Origin: Sphingomonadales bacterium
GTDB lineage: Bacteria > Bacteroidota > Bacteroidia > Chitinophagales > Chitinophagaceae
Assembly: GCA_016872195.1 (NCBI GenBank)
Contig: VHAT01000003.1
Coordinates: 1 to 64,000 of the forward strand
DNA: 64,000 bases
Reading direction: 5' to 3'
The translations under genes and the position numbers were made by a program. Within the stretch, counting starts at the first letter, position 1, and every line of letters begins with the position of its first letter. This document shows positions 1-8,398 of this stretch, one piece after another. A model generated the notes under the pieces. The model worked only from the letters and a program-made list of their open reading frames with translations, did not search any database and had not been told where the DNA came from.

Positions 1-147
1 TCTGGCTAATCTTCGCTAAAGGCCTTCCCGATAAACAGTGGCTTTTTCTTTAGCGTTGCCCGAAGGCAGGATTCACAGCTACGGGGATAGCACCGGACTC
101 GTTTACACTACACCGGATTTCCCTTTTCATTCCTTTCGGAAACCGTA
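1..147 (-). promoter_or_regulatory. Cobalamin (B12) riboswitch, 3' end beyond the window edge
   Basis: Read on the minus strand, the conserved blocks of a cobalamin riboswitch occur in the right order. AAAAGGGAA lies at about 119-128. Two GTCCGGTG/ATCCGGTG-type blocks follow at about 91-120. The CCCCG...CTGTGA block is at 71-90, GCCACTG at 36-42, and GGGAAGG at 23-29. The final B12 box should begin with GCCAGG; only AGCCAGA is visible at 1-7 before the window ends. The aptamer therefore controls a gene transcribed leftward outside the window, typically a B12 receptor or B12-dependent or B12-biosynthetic gene. A -7-like TATATTTA (minus) sits just upstream at 155-162. It is divergent from the permease gene and should not regulate it. 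Confidence 0.88.
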
Positions 148-247
148 TCGAGAATAAATATAGTTGAAAAGCCAAGTGGTTGAATCCAAAGTTATCAACC
201 CGTTGTGAATAACTAATCTTCGTATCTTGTTGCCTTATACCCCCTGC

Positions 248-1564
248 ATGAGCGCTGTTAAAAAGTTAAATTTATTCGATATTAGTCTGATCGTCGTCAG
301 TCTGGTCATTGGGATGGGCATCTTTAGAGTCCCCGCCTCGGTAGCCGCTAGATCGGGTGCGGAGTGGATCTTTTTTTCGGTGTGGGCTGCAGGCGGTTTT
401 ATTGCCCTTTGCGGGGCGCTCACCTACGCTGAGATCGGCCAGCGTCTACCGGCCATGGGAGGGTATTATAAAGTTTTTGCCGAATGTTATCATCCTGCCA
501 TCGGATTTTCGGTCAATGCCATTATTTTGATCAGCAATGCTGCTTCGTTGGCCATCGTAGCCCTGATCGGGGCCGACTATGTTAGTGATCTTTTATACGG
601 TAAACCCAGCGGCACTTTCTTTAATACCATGGTGGCGGTCGTGGCCGTAGGCATCTTCTATGTGGTAAATTTATTTGGTCTTCGCACCAGTAGTCGCACC
701 CAGAATGTACTGACGATCTTTAAGCTCTCTATGATCGTGATCTTGATTGCCAGTGTCATAAAGGGCGTGACGGTTACACCGCACGGCTACAACGAAAAAG
801 ATCCTTTATATCAGTTCTCTGAGCATAGTCCCTGGTTTCTGTTTGTGGTCTCGTTGATCCCGGTCAGTTTTGCTTTTGGCGGGTATCAACAGTCGATCAA
901 CTTCGGTGCCGAGGCCGAAAAGCCGAGTGGAATCCCAAAGGGTATCTTGATCGGCATACTGATCGTAGTAGGGCTCTATGTTTCCATTAACCTGGCCTAT
1001 ACGCAAGTGATCGGTTTCGATAAAATGAAAAATGCCACGGCCATCGGCGCCTTGCTCTGTGAGGCCTGGTTCGGAAAGGCCGGGGCCAAGATATTTGATT
1101 TATTGATGTTCATTTCGGTGATGGCCTATGTGAATGTGATCTTACTGAGTAACCCGCGCGTGATGTATGCAATGAGTATGGATAAGGTCTTTCCGCGCAT
1201 TTTTTCTGATCGCAACGAAAAGACAGGGGCCCTTACAGCGGGGTTAACGGTTTTCTCGCTGGTTACCATTGCTGTCAGCTTTTTAGGCAAGGGGGTAGAT
1301 CCTATACTTAACTTCAGCATGTTCCTGGATTGTATTGGTATGGGTAGCTCGGCTGCTGCTTTATTTATTCTTCGTAAAAGGCAAAATACCCAGCTGGGAG
1401 GATTTACCCGTTTCACCCCTTTCTTTGCTGGTTTTTTTATTTTGGCGTACATCGTAATAGCCAGCGGCGTCTTTATAATATTTCTGAACGCTGCCCTTAT
1501 CGGAACGGGGCTGCTTATCTTATTCTTGGCCCTCTATTTTATCTTTTATCATCGCAAGCAGTAA
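248..1564 (+). CDS. APC-family amino acid permease
   Basis: This is a 438-residue inner-membrane protein made almost entirely of hydrophobic helices, about 12 by eye. It fits the amino acid-polyamine-organocation (APC) superfamily of secondary transporters. The first helix carries the family substrate-site motif G-M-G-I-F at residues 22-26, followed by AEIG (61-64) and a GGYY turn (71-74), both typical of APC transporters. The substrate cannot be read from sequence, but an amino acid is likely. I chose the ATG at 248 over an in-frame TTG at 227 because the helix-1 preamble then has normal length. It stands alone: the upstream riboswitch faces away, and the efflux genes downstream have their own promoter. 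Confidence 0.9.
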   Translation: MSAVKKLNLFDISLIVVSLVIGMGIFRVPASVAARSGAEWIFFSVWAAGGFIALCGALTYAEIGQRLPAMGGYYKVFAECYHPAIGFSVNAIILISNAASLAIVALIGADYVSDLLYGKPSGTFFNTMVAVVAVGIFYVVNLFGLRTSSRTQNVLTIFKLSMIVILIASVIKGVTVTPHGYNEKDPLYQFSEHSPWFLFVVSLIPVSFAFGGYQQSINFGAEAEKPSGIPKGILIGILIVVGLYVSINLAYTQVIGFDKMKNATAIGALLCEAWFGKAGAKIFDLLMFISVMAYVNVILLSNPRVMYAMSMDKVFPRIFSDRNEKTGALTAGLTVFSLVTIAVSFLGKGVDPILNFSMFLDCIGMGSSAAALFILRKRQNTQLGGFTRFTPFFAGFFILAYIVIASGVFIIFLNAALIGTGLLILFLALYFIFYHRKQ

Positions 1565-1624
1565 CCCCTGCCCCGTTATTTTGACCGCTTGTAAAAAATC
1601 AGTGGTGACCCTGGTCATTTATTT

Positions 1625-1632
1625 TACTTTTG
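1625..1632 (+). promoter_or_regulatory. Bacteroidota -7 promoter element of the TolC/HlyD operon
   Basis: A perfect TAnnTTTG element (TACTTTTG) lies 6 bases before the ATG at 1639. Bacteroidota sigma-A normally starts transcription a few bases after this element, so the mRNA may be leaderless. Confidence 0.6.
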
Positions 1633-1638
1633 CGGTCT

Positions 1639-3087
1639 ATGAAAAAGAACCTTCTTTTTGGATGGGTACTGACCTTGGCAGCCCCTGTGTTGGCCCAGAC
1701 CAAATGGGATCTGAAGCAATGCGTAGACTACGCGATACAGCATAATATCTCTGTGCGGCAGACCGATCTGCAATCCCGGTTCTCGCAGCTTACGTATTTG
1801 GGTAATAAGGCGGGACAGTTACCAACGCTCAATTTTGGATCGAATGCCGGCTACCGGTTGGGTCGCTCCGAGAACCCTACTACGGGTGTACTCGAGGATA
1901 ATAATTTCTTTAACGTAGGGATGCAAATGCAAAGCAGTGTCAGTTTATTCAACTGGTTTGCCATCAAGAAGAACCGCGAGGCCAGTCGTCTTAACTGGGA
2001 AGCCGACAAAGAGCAGACCCGCAAGATCATGGATGATATTTCCTTGAATGTGGCGGTCTCGTACTTGCAACTTTTGTTGGCCAGAGAGCAGGCAAAAGTA
2101 GCAGGGGTTCAAGTAGAGCAGGTGCGGGCTCAACTAAATGATACGCGCAAGCGTGTTGATGCCGGCGTATTGCCCGAGATCAATGCGGCCGAACTCGAAG
2201 CACAACTGGCTCGAGACAGTGCCTCGCTGATTACGGCGCAGACTTCTTCGGGTCAATTGCTTTTGCAGTTAAAGGCCTTACTTAACCTCGATGCCGGCGC
2301 CGAATTTGATATTGCCGAGCCACCGGTTCAGTTGATTCCCGTTATGGCATTGGCCGATCTGCAACCCGAAGCTGTTTACCAAAATGCCTTGTCCTTATTA
2401 CCGCAGCAAAAAGTTAATCGACTCCGTATTCAATCGGCCCAGCAAACCATCGAAGCGGCCCGCGCCCGCTTGTTGCCCAGTTTCTCTGCTTTTGGAAGCA
2501 TCAATACGAACGCTATCCGTTTTAAGAAAGAAATCTATAATCAGGTACTCAATGGATATGTTAGCTCCGGTGCACGTGTAAATGCCGGAGGCGTTTTCTT
2601 TCCGGTAGAGGTGCCCAGTTATAGTTTTGGTAATAATGTAGTTGGATATTTTAAGCCCGATAAAGTGGGGTCGCAATTCAACACGAACTTAGGCCAGTCG
2701 GTAGGAATTGGAATGAACTTGCCGATTTTCAACGGACGCTCGGCTCGTCTTAATGTGGATCGCTCAAAACTAAATCTGGAGCAACTAGAGCTACAGCTCG
2801 AACAAGGAGAGCGTCAGTTGAAGCAAGATATTTATCGTGCTTACAATGATGCGGTAGCGGCCTTGCAAAAAAATGAGGCGGATAAAAAATCATTGGCGAC
2901 GGCTGAGAAGGCTTACTCGTTTGCTACGCGTCGGTATGACCTGACTTTACTCTCTGCCTTTGAGTTGATCAACAGCCAGGGTAATTTACAGCGGGCTCGT
3001 ATACAGGCCATCCTTTCGCGTTATGATTTTGTCTTTAAAATGAAGCTGCTCGAGTTTTATCGCGGACAGGGTATTCGCTTACAATAA
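1639..3087 (+). CDS. TolC-family outer membrane efflux protein
   Basis: This 482-residue protein begins with a signal peptide (about residues 1-19, ending A-Q). Two long repeated helical regions follow, rich in Gln, Glu, Ala and Leu, with the N-terminal W-x-L-x-x-C-V-x-Y-A start typical of TolC/OEP proteins. It should form the trimeric outer-membrane channel of a tripartite exporter. The next gene, 33 bases downstream, encodes the matching periplasmic adaptor, so the two form an operon. The start is the ATG at 1639 rather than a TTG at 1630. No inner-membrane pump gene follows, so the transported compound and energy source are unknown. Confidence 0.92.
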   Translation: MKKNLLFGWVLTLAAPVLAQTKWDLKQCVDYAIQHNISVRQTDLQSRFSQLTYLGNKAGQLPTLNFGSNAGYRLGRSENPTTGVLEDNNFFNVGMQMQSSVSLFNWFAIKKNREASRLNWEADKEQTRKIMDDISLNVAVSYLQLLLAREQAKVAGVQVEQVRAQLNDTRKRVDAGVLPEINAAELEAQLARDSASLITAQTSSGQLLLQLKALLNLDAGAEFDIAEPPVQLIPVMALADLQPEAVYQNALSLLPQQKVNRLRIQSAQQTIEAARARLLPSFSAFGSINTNAIRFKKEIYNQVLNGYVSSGARVNAGGVFFPVEVPSYSFGNNVVGYFKPDKVGSQFNTNLGQSVGIGMNLPIFNGRSARLNVDRSKLNLEQLELQLEQGERQLKQDIYRAYNDAVAALQKNEADKKSLATAEKAYSFATRRYDLTLLSAFELINSQGNLQRARIQAILSRYDFVFKMKLLEFYRGQGIRLQ

Positions 3088-3120
3088 ACGATACATCTAC
3101 TTTCTATCAAAAAAATAGCT

Positions 3121-4467
3121 ATGAACAAGAAATTAAAATGGACGCTCATTATTGTTTTTGGATTCCTCGTGTTGGTCGGCATCGGTCGGTCCTGCTCAGG
3201 CGGAAGTAACGAAGAGAAAGTGGTAGCGGAGCCTGCCGTTAAGCGAACCATTATTGAGACGGTCAACGCCAGTGGCAAGATCTATCCCGAAGTAGAGGTT
3301 AAGATCAGTCCTGATATTTCGGGAGAGATCACCGAGTTGAATGTCGAAGAGGGCGACTCGGTTCGAAAAGGGCAAGTATTGGCTCGGATCTATGCTGATA
3401 TCTATGCATTGCAACGCGATGAAGCGGCTTCGCGCGTAAACCAAACCTCGGCGAATGTCGAGAACAGCAAGGCGGCACAAGATGCCTTGCGTGCCACGCT
3501 TCGGCAGGCGCAATTTACCTATGATCGTAATAAAAAGTTATTCGACGAAAAGGTTATCTCCAGGGCCGAGCTGGAACAATATGAAACTGCCCTTCGTTCC
3601 GCACAAGCGAATTTGAATGCGGCCGAACAATCGATCCGTGGGTTGCAGGCCTCCGTGCAAGGGACGCAGGTTAGCTTAAACCGCGCCAACAAAGACCTGA
3701 GTCGGGCAACCTTGGTGGCCCCTATGGACGGGGTCGTATCATCCCTTAAAGTAAAAAAGGGAGAAAGAGTGGCCGGTAATAGTTTTAACGTCGGTACCGA
3801 AATGATGACCGTAGCGGATATGGCTGTGCTGGAGGTACGAGTGGATGTGGGAGAAAATGATATTGTCAAGATCAGTATTGGTGATTCGGCCGATGTAGAG
3901 GTCGATGCCTACAATAATAGAAAATTCAAAGGGGTAGTCACGAAGATCGCCAGTAGCACGAAGAACAGTGCAGTCATGGCGGCCGGAAATGATGTAACCA
4001 ATTACGAAGTACGCATTCGTCTTGATAAATCTTCTTATCAAGACTTGGCAAAGTTGCCGTTTCCGTTTCGTCCGGGTATGAATGCTACGGCCGATATCCG
4101 CACCAAGGTGGTGCAGAATGTTTTGGCCGTGCCCACTACGGCGGTCAATGCCCGCGTAAAGGGAAGCGATATGAGCGTTGCCGATAAAAAGAAGGAAGCC
4201 TCCGAGAAAACAGGTGGAGAAGAAGCGACAGTGGCTAGCACCAGTAGCGATGAACTCGAAGAGGTTGTATTCGTATTGCAAAAGGATGGAACCGTAAAAA
4301 AAGCCATAGTGCGCTCCGGTGTGCAAGACATCAATTATATCGAGATCCTATCAGGGCTTAACGAAGGCGATGAAGTGATAACGGCCCCTTATTCTGCCAT
4401 TAGTAAAACGTTGAAAGAGGGTAGTAAGGTCAAGAAGGTGGCCAAAGAGGAGCTCTACGAGAAGTAG
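3121..4467 (+). CDS. Periplasmic adaptor (membrane fusion) subunit of an efflux system, HlyD/MacA-like
   Basis: This 448-residue protein has an N-terminal membrane anchor (about residues 6-22). Next comes a split biotinyl-lipoyl domain; its first half holds a G-x-I-x-x-x-x-V-x-E-G-D-x-V-x-x-G-Q pattern near residues 75-100. A coiled-coil hairpin (about 100-190) and beta-barrel domains complete it. This is the layout of RND/ABC-type adaptor proteins that bridge an inner-membrane pump to TolC. A Ser/Glu/Lys-rich insert near residues 345-375 (DKKKEASEKTGGEE) interrupts the membrane-proximal part and is probably a flexible loop. It is encoded directly after the TolC-type gene. The usual MacB-like ABC permease or RND pump is missing from the locus. 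Confidence 0.9.
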   Translation: MNKKLKWTLIIVFGFLVLVGIGRSCSGGSNEEKVVAEPAVKRTIIETVNASGKIYPEVEVKISPDISGEITELNVEEGDSVRKGQVLARIYADIYALQRDEAASRVNQTSANVENSKAAQDALRATLRQAQFTYDRNKKLFDEKVISRAELEQYETALRSAQANLNAAEQSIRGLQASVQGTQVSLNRANKDLSRATLVAPMDGVVSSLKVKKGERVAGNSFNVGTEMMTVADMAVLEVRVDVGENDIVKISIGDSADVEVDAYNNRKFKGVVTKIASSTKNSAVMAAGNDVTNYEVRIRLDKSSYQDLAKLPFPFRPGMNATADIRTKVVQNVLAVPTTAVNARVKGSDMSVADKKKEASEKTGGEEATVASTSSDELEEVVFVLQKDGTVKKAIVRSGVQDINYIEILSGLNEGDEVITAPYSAISKTLKEGSKVKKVAKEELYEK

Positions 4468-4493
4468 TGGCTCAAATGTGCTAACATTGCAAG

Positions 4494-5531
4494 ATGCAAA
4501 TTGGTGTTATTGGTAGCGGCAGTTGGGCAACGGCATTGGTAAAGATCATCACGCAAAATGGTCATTCCGTACAATGGTGCGTGCGCCATGCTACTCAGCT
4601 CGAGCAAATACAGCGCAAGCGTCTCAATCCTCAGTATCTTCCCACGGTCCGTCTGCACCTTTCATTGATTACCTTATCGACGCAGGTAAAAGAGGTAGTT
4701 GCCGCGAGCGAACTGTTGATAATCGCGGTCCCCTCGGCCTATGTAAAAAACTATCTATCGGAGCTAACACCCGCCGAATGGAAAGGGAAAAAAGTTCTTT
4801 CTGCTATCAAGGGATTGTTGCCCGATAATAATGAGCTTCTCAATTATTATCTGCAAAATGAGTTTGGCGTTGCCCTCGATGATTATTTCGCTGTACTGGG
4901 GCCTTGCCATGCAGAAGAAGTGGCCGAAGAAAAACTCTCTTACCTTACTTTCTCAGGCATCGATCTGGACACGACCCGTCAGATCGCTTCTTTGTTCTCT
5001 TGCGAGTATATCAATACGATCGTGAGCGCCGATATCCTCGGGGTGCAATACGCGGCTGTACTTAAAAATATTTATGCCCTTGGAGCGGGTATCGCGCACG
5101 GGCTGGATTATGGTGATAATTTCTTGAGCGTCTATATCGCCAATGCGGCAGATGAGATGGCCGGTTTTTTACAACAATTCGGTGCCGAGCACGTAGTGGT
5201 AGGGGTACATGAGAGTAAAGACGATTTGAATCATCGAAAAACGCTCAACTATGCTGCCTCGGTCTATTTAGGCGATCTCTTGGTCACCTGTTATTCTCCT
5301 CATAGCCGAAATCGTCGTTTTGGAAATATGATCGGTCGTGGTTACTCGGTTAAAGCGGCGGAGACCGAGATGAACATGGTAGCAGAGGGGTATCAGGCCA
5401 GTCGTTGTATTTATCAGCATAATAATGCTAATGGATCCGTGATACCCATTGCGGAAATGGTATACAAGATACTCTGGGAGCAGGTACCGGCCGATAAAGG
5501 ATTCAAGGCCTTGGAGCACACGCTGATCTAG
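4494..5531 (+). CDS. gpsA: Glycerol-3-phosphate dehydrogenase (NAD(P)+)
   Basis: GpsA reduces dihydroxyacetone phosphate to sn-glycerol 3-phosphate, the backbone of membrane phospholipids, in the cytoplasm. The 345-residue protein has the N-terminal nucleotide-binding G-S-G-S-W-A (residues 7-12), the S-A-I-K-G segment with Lys106, the L-G-P-C-H-A-E-E motif (135-142, family form GPSxAxE) and the catalytic Lys191 in L-K-N-I-Y. The Ser-to-Cys change in the GPS motif is a visible departure from the usual form. A weak -7-like TAACATTG lies at 4482-4489. The gene follows the adaptor gene by 26 bases and converges with hemW. A glycerol uptake pair (glpK/glpF) lies far away in the same window. Confidence 0.95.
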   Translation: MQIGVIGSGSWATALVKIITQNGHSVQWCVRHATQLEQIQRKRLNPQYLPTVRLHLSLITLSTQVKEVVAASELLIIAVPSAYVKNYLSELTPAEWKGKKVLSAIKGLLPDNNELLNYYLQNEFGVALDDYFAVLGPCHAEEVAEEKLSYLTFSGIDLDTTRQIASLFSCEYINTIVSADILGVQYAAVLKNIYALGAGIAHGLDYGDNFLSVYIANAADEMAGFLQQFGAEHVVVGVHESKDDLNHRKTLNYAASVYLGDLLVTCYSPHSRNRRFGNMIGRGYSVKAAETEMNMVAEGYQASRCIYQHNNANGSVIPIAEMVYKILWEQVPADKGFKALEHTLI

Positions 5532-5535
5532 ACGT

Positions 5536-6648
5536 TTAGTTATCGATAAATAAGGCAGCTGCAATTCCGTCGGCCAGCAGTTTTCCCTCTTTAGTAAGCC
5601 ATACTCTTTTCTCGTCGCTTAGCAGATGACCACGCTGGATATAGCGTTCGGCTAAGCGAACAATTCGCTCTTGTTCCTTTCCCAAGGTTGCCAGTTCAAT
5701 GCCCGTATCGGTTCGAAGGGCTGTCATAATGTATTCGTTGCAAATTTGCGCCGGCGTTAATATTTCGATTTCGTAGGGAATCTGCCCTTTTTCAATGAAT
5801 CTTATATAAAGGGCATTGTTGGAAAGATTCCACTGCCTGGAGATACCATTGTAGGAATGGGCCGAGGGACCTATTCCTACATAGTGTTCACCTTGCCAGT
5901 AGGCACTATTGTGGCGACTTTCCATTTGGGGCTTTGCAAAATTGGAGATCTCATAATGGCGATACCCGGCCTTTTCGAGCCACTCCATCAATGCTAAAAA
6001 TTGAGCGGACTGTTTATCGGGATCCACCGGGCTGTATTGCTTGGTCCGGATCTTTTTTTCGAGAGCGGTCTTGGGCTCCACGGTAAGGGCGTAGCAAGAA
6101 AGGTGTGCTATATTAAGCGAGATGGCTTTTTCAACATTGGATTGCCACTGTGCATGGCTTTGCCCGGGGAGTCCGTAGATAAGGTCAATGGAGATATTTG
6201 AAAAAAATCGACTGGCTGTTTGAAGTCCTTGCAGAGATTGTGCTGCGCTGTGGGCACGATTCATCCAGCGAAGTTCATCTTCTATAAAACTTTGCACGCC
6301 GATACTGAGTCGGTTAATACCGGCTTCTCGCCATGCTTGGCAATTTTCTTCGGTGATGTCATCGGGGTTCGCTTCGAGGGTAATTTCTGCTTCGTTAGCA
6401 TATCCTGTTTGCTGCCGGATGGTCTGTAGCAGCAGATCAAGGGATGCCTTCGGCAAAATACTAGGCGTTCCCCCACCAAAATAGATCGTATGGACCGGTT
6501 GCCGTTGTAAGTAGTCTTTTTGCAGTTCGATCTCCTTGGCCAGGGCCTCGATCAGTGCCCCTTGCTGGTCTCGCGTAGTGCTAAAATGAAAATTACAATA
6601 GTGGCAGGCCTGTTTGCAAAAAGGAATATGTAGGTAGATGCCTGCCAT
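5536..6648 (-). CDS. hemW: Radical SAM protein HemW (coproporphyrinogen III oxidase-like)
   Basis: This 370-residue radical SAM enzyme has the iron-sulfur motif C-x3-C-x2-C (Cys11, Cys15, Cys18) directly after the Y-L-H-I-P-F-C start typical of the HemW/HemN group. G-G-G-T-P-S at residues 58-63 binds S-adenosylmethionine. HemW proteins were long annotated as oxygen-independent coproporphyrinogen oxidases. They lack HemN-specific N-terminal residues and are now known as haem chaperones/insertases; the length and short N-terminus here fit HemW. It converges with gpsA (4-base gap) and is divergent from the DUF4271/hemD pair, another haem-linked locus. Confidence 0.9.
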   Translation of the reverse strand: MAGIYLHIPFCKQACHYCNFHFSTTRDQQGALIEALAKEIELQKDYLQRQPVHTIYFGGGTPSILPKASLDLLLQTIRQQTGYANEAEITLEANPDDITEENCQAWREAGINRLSIGVQSFIEDELRWMNRAHSAAQSLQGLQTASRFFSNISIDLIYGLPGQSHAQWQSNVEKAISLNIAHLSCYALTVEPKTALEKKIRTKQYSPVDPDKQSAQFLALMEWLEKAGYRHYEISNFAKPQMESRHNSAYWQGEHYVGIGPSAHSYNGISRQWNLSNNALYIRFIEKGQIPYEIEILTPAQICNEYIMTALRTDTGIELATLGKEQERIVRLAERYIQRGHLLSDEKRVWLTKEGKLLADGIAAALFIDN

Positions 6649-6685
6649 AGAAAGAATACAAATATCGCTTTTGCGGTTGGTTTAT

Positions 6686-6693
6686 TAGTTTTG
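6686..6693 (+). promoter_or_regulatory. -7 promoter element before the DUF4271 gene
   Basis: A perfect TAnnTTTG (TAGTTTTG) ends 6 bases before the ATG at 6700, so the transcript is probably leaderless or nearly so. Confidence 0.55.
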
Positions 6694-6699
6694 TTCCCG

Positions 6700-7521
6700 A
6701 TGCGGGTATTTCTTATTTTCTGGGCCGGGATCTTTTTAGGCAGTGCTGCGCTGGCGCAACAGGGTTCCTCTCTTTACCACCAGTCCTTCTCCCGAGAGGC
6801 TCTTACCTCGCATCCCTATTTTAACCTGAACGGCCCGGCGACAATAGAAAAACAGTTACTGATTCATCGACCCCAAGATAAGGACGCGATCTTTTATGCC
6901 ATGGTGGCCTTGGTATTATTCTTTGCGATTATCCGAAGGGCTTTTCCCAAATACATGCAAGACTTGTTTCGCTTGTTTTTTAGAACTACTCTTAAGCAAC
7001 GTCACCTCAGTGATCAGCTGAGCCAGACTCCCTTGCCCTCTTTTTTACTGAATCTTTTCTTTTTTTTATCGGCTGCTCTGTGTGTGAGTTTTTGGATCGA
7101 GCATGGAGCGCAAAATCCTTTTGATGCATTTTGGAAATTATTCGGGTATCTGTTGGTCGCTATTGCCGCTGCCTATTTGGTCAAATACATGACCCTTCGT
7201 CTTACCGGGTGGATCTTTAGGGCCGGCGATGCGATCGATTCGTATCTCTTTACTGTTTTTACGATCAATAAGATGACCGGTATTTTTCTATTACCCCTGG
7301 TAGTGCTGATGGCATTTTCGGCCGAGCCGGTCTACACGATGGTCATGGTCTTGTCGTGGGTCGGGCTGATCGCCTTGCTGCTCTATCGTCTGTTATTGAG
7401 TTTTGGTGTAGTTCGTAAACAAGTAAAACTTTCCGGATTTCATTTTCTATTGTATGTGGCGGGTTTTGAAATTGCACCGCTATTGGTGATCTACAAGTTC
7501 ATCTTGCTCAATTTTGGATAA
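6700..7521 (+). CDS. DUF4271 family multi-pass membrane protein
   Basis: This 273-residue protein has a signal-like N-terminus ending A-L-A-Q-Q. A short extracytoplasmic stretch follows, then about six membrane helices, the first near residues 68-85 and the last at the C-terminus. It matches the Bacteroidota-specific DUF4271 family, whose genes commonly sit just before hemD, as here (36 bases upstream of the hemD start). The function is unknown. The constant pairing with uroporphyrinogen-III synthase suggests, without proof, a role linked to tetrapyrrole synthesis or haem-dependent membrane processes. Start chosen at ATG 6700; the TTG at 6691 would place the promoter element inside the gene. 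Confidence 0.8.
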   Translation: MRVFLIFWAGIFLGSAALAQQGSSLYHQSFSREALTSHPYFNLNGPATIEKQLLIHRPQDKDAIFYAMVALVLFFAIIRRAFPKYMQDLFRLFFRTTLKQRHLSDQLSQTPLPSFLLNLFFFLSAALCVSFWIEHGAQNPFDAFWKLFGYLLVAIAAAYLVKYMTLRLTGWIFRAGDAIDSYLFTVFTINKMTGIFLLPLVVLMAFSAEPVYTMVMVLSWVGLIALLLYRLLLSFGVVRKQVKLSGFHFLLYVAGFEIAPLLVIYKFILLNFG

Positions 7522-7528
7522 TTTTTTT

Positions 7529-7536
7529 TACTTTTG
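7529..7536 (+). promoter_or_regulatory. -7 promoter element before hemD
   Basis: A perfect TAnnTTTG (TACTTTTG) lies 21 bases before the ATG at 7558, in the short gap after the DUF4271 gene. It shows that hemD can be transcribed on its own. Confidence 0.55.
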
Positions 7537-7557
7537 CACCCAATTACCAGTGAGAAC

Positions 7558-8355
7558 ATGAGTAGTAAAGGGGGTAAAAGCACCGTGGCGAAAAGAACGA
7601 TCAAGCACATTTTGATCACGCAGCCTCGTCCTGAGAGTGATAAGTCGCCTTATTTCGAATTGGCTAAGAAGTTTAATCTTGAGCTTGAATTTTGCCCATT
7701 TATTAAACTTGAGGGGATCCCCGCCAAGGATTTTCGCAAGCAAAAGATCGATATCGCCGCGCACACCGGTATTATTTTCACCAGCCGCAACGCCATCGAT
7801 CATTTTTTTCGTCTCTGTGAGGAGATGAAGGTGAGCATCTCGCAAGACACCAAGTATTACTGCATTACAGAGGCGGTGGCACTGTATTTGCAAAAATTTA
7901 TTCTGTACAGAAAACGAAAAGTGTTCTTTGGTGCCGATGGCTCCAACAAGAGTCTTTTTGATGTTATTGCCAAGCACAAGGCCAATGAGAAATTTTTGTA
8001 CGTCTGCTCCGAGAACCAACAAGACAGTGAGATCGTCAATTGGTTAAAAGCCCATCAATGTGCTTTTACCTTGGGCTTTATGTATCGCAGTGTCAGTTGC
8101 GATATCAAGCCGCTGTTCGCAAAAAAGTCTTTCGATCTGATCTGTTTTTTTACACCCAGTGGTATCAGGAGTCTATTTGATAGTTTCCCCCAATTTGTAC
8201 AGCAGCAAATGCTCATTGGAGCCTTTGGTAGCAATACGATTCGGGCCGTTGAAGAACAAGGATTGCAACTTTCCATTGTAGCCCCTGCTCCCAAGGCTCC
8301 CAGTATGGTCGCCGCCCTCGATCAATACTTGAGTGCGGTCTCTTCTAAGAAATAA
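7558..8355 (+). CDS. hemD: Uroporphyrinogen-III synthase
   Basis: HemD closes and inverts ring D of hydroxymethylbilane to make uroporphyrinogen III, the precursor of haem, sirohaem and B12. The 265-residue protein has the two-lobed pattern of the family: an opening I-L-I-T-Q-P-R-P strand, the G-I-I-F-T-S-R-N-A segment of the first lobe, and I-C-F-F-T-P-S-G-I in the second. HemD sequences diverge strongly, so these motifs and the DUF4271 neighbour carry the call. The ATG at 7558 is preferred to the TTG at 7534, which overlaps the promoter. The basic first 15 residues are common in Bacteroidota versions. Confidence 0.85.
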   Translation: MSSKGGKSTVAKRTIKHILITQPRPESDKSPYFELAKKFNLELEFCPFIKLEGIPAKDFRKQKIDIAAHTGIIFTSRNAIDHFFRLCEEMKVSISQDTKYYCITEAVALYLQKFILYRKRKVFFGADGSNKSLFDVIAKHKANEKFLYVCSENQQDSEIVNWLKAHQCAFTLGFMYRSVSCDIKPLFAKKSFDLICFFTPSGIRSLFDSFPQFVQQQMLIGAFGSNTIRAVEEQGLQLSIVAPAPKAPSMVAALDQYLSAVSSKK

Positions 8356-8398
8356 TTTTCCACTCCCATCAATTGTAACGTACTTCGCTGTTCGCAGT

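Noticed and set aside
3739-4326. 195-residue open frame antisense to the efflux adaptor gene
   Set aside because: It shadows a real gene. It is rich in His and Tyr from reverse reading and resembles no family.
5536-6648. Oxygen-independent coproporphyrinogen oxidase HemN
   Set aside because: At 370 residues with the radical SAM motif starting at residue 11, it fits the shorter HemW group; HemN is about 450 residues.
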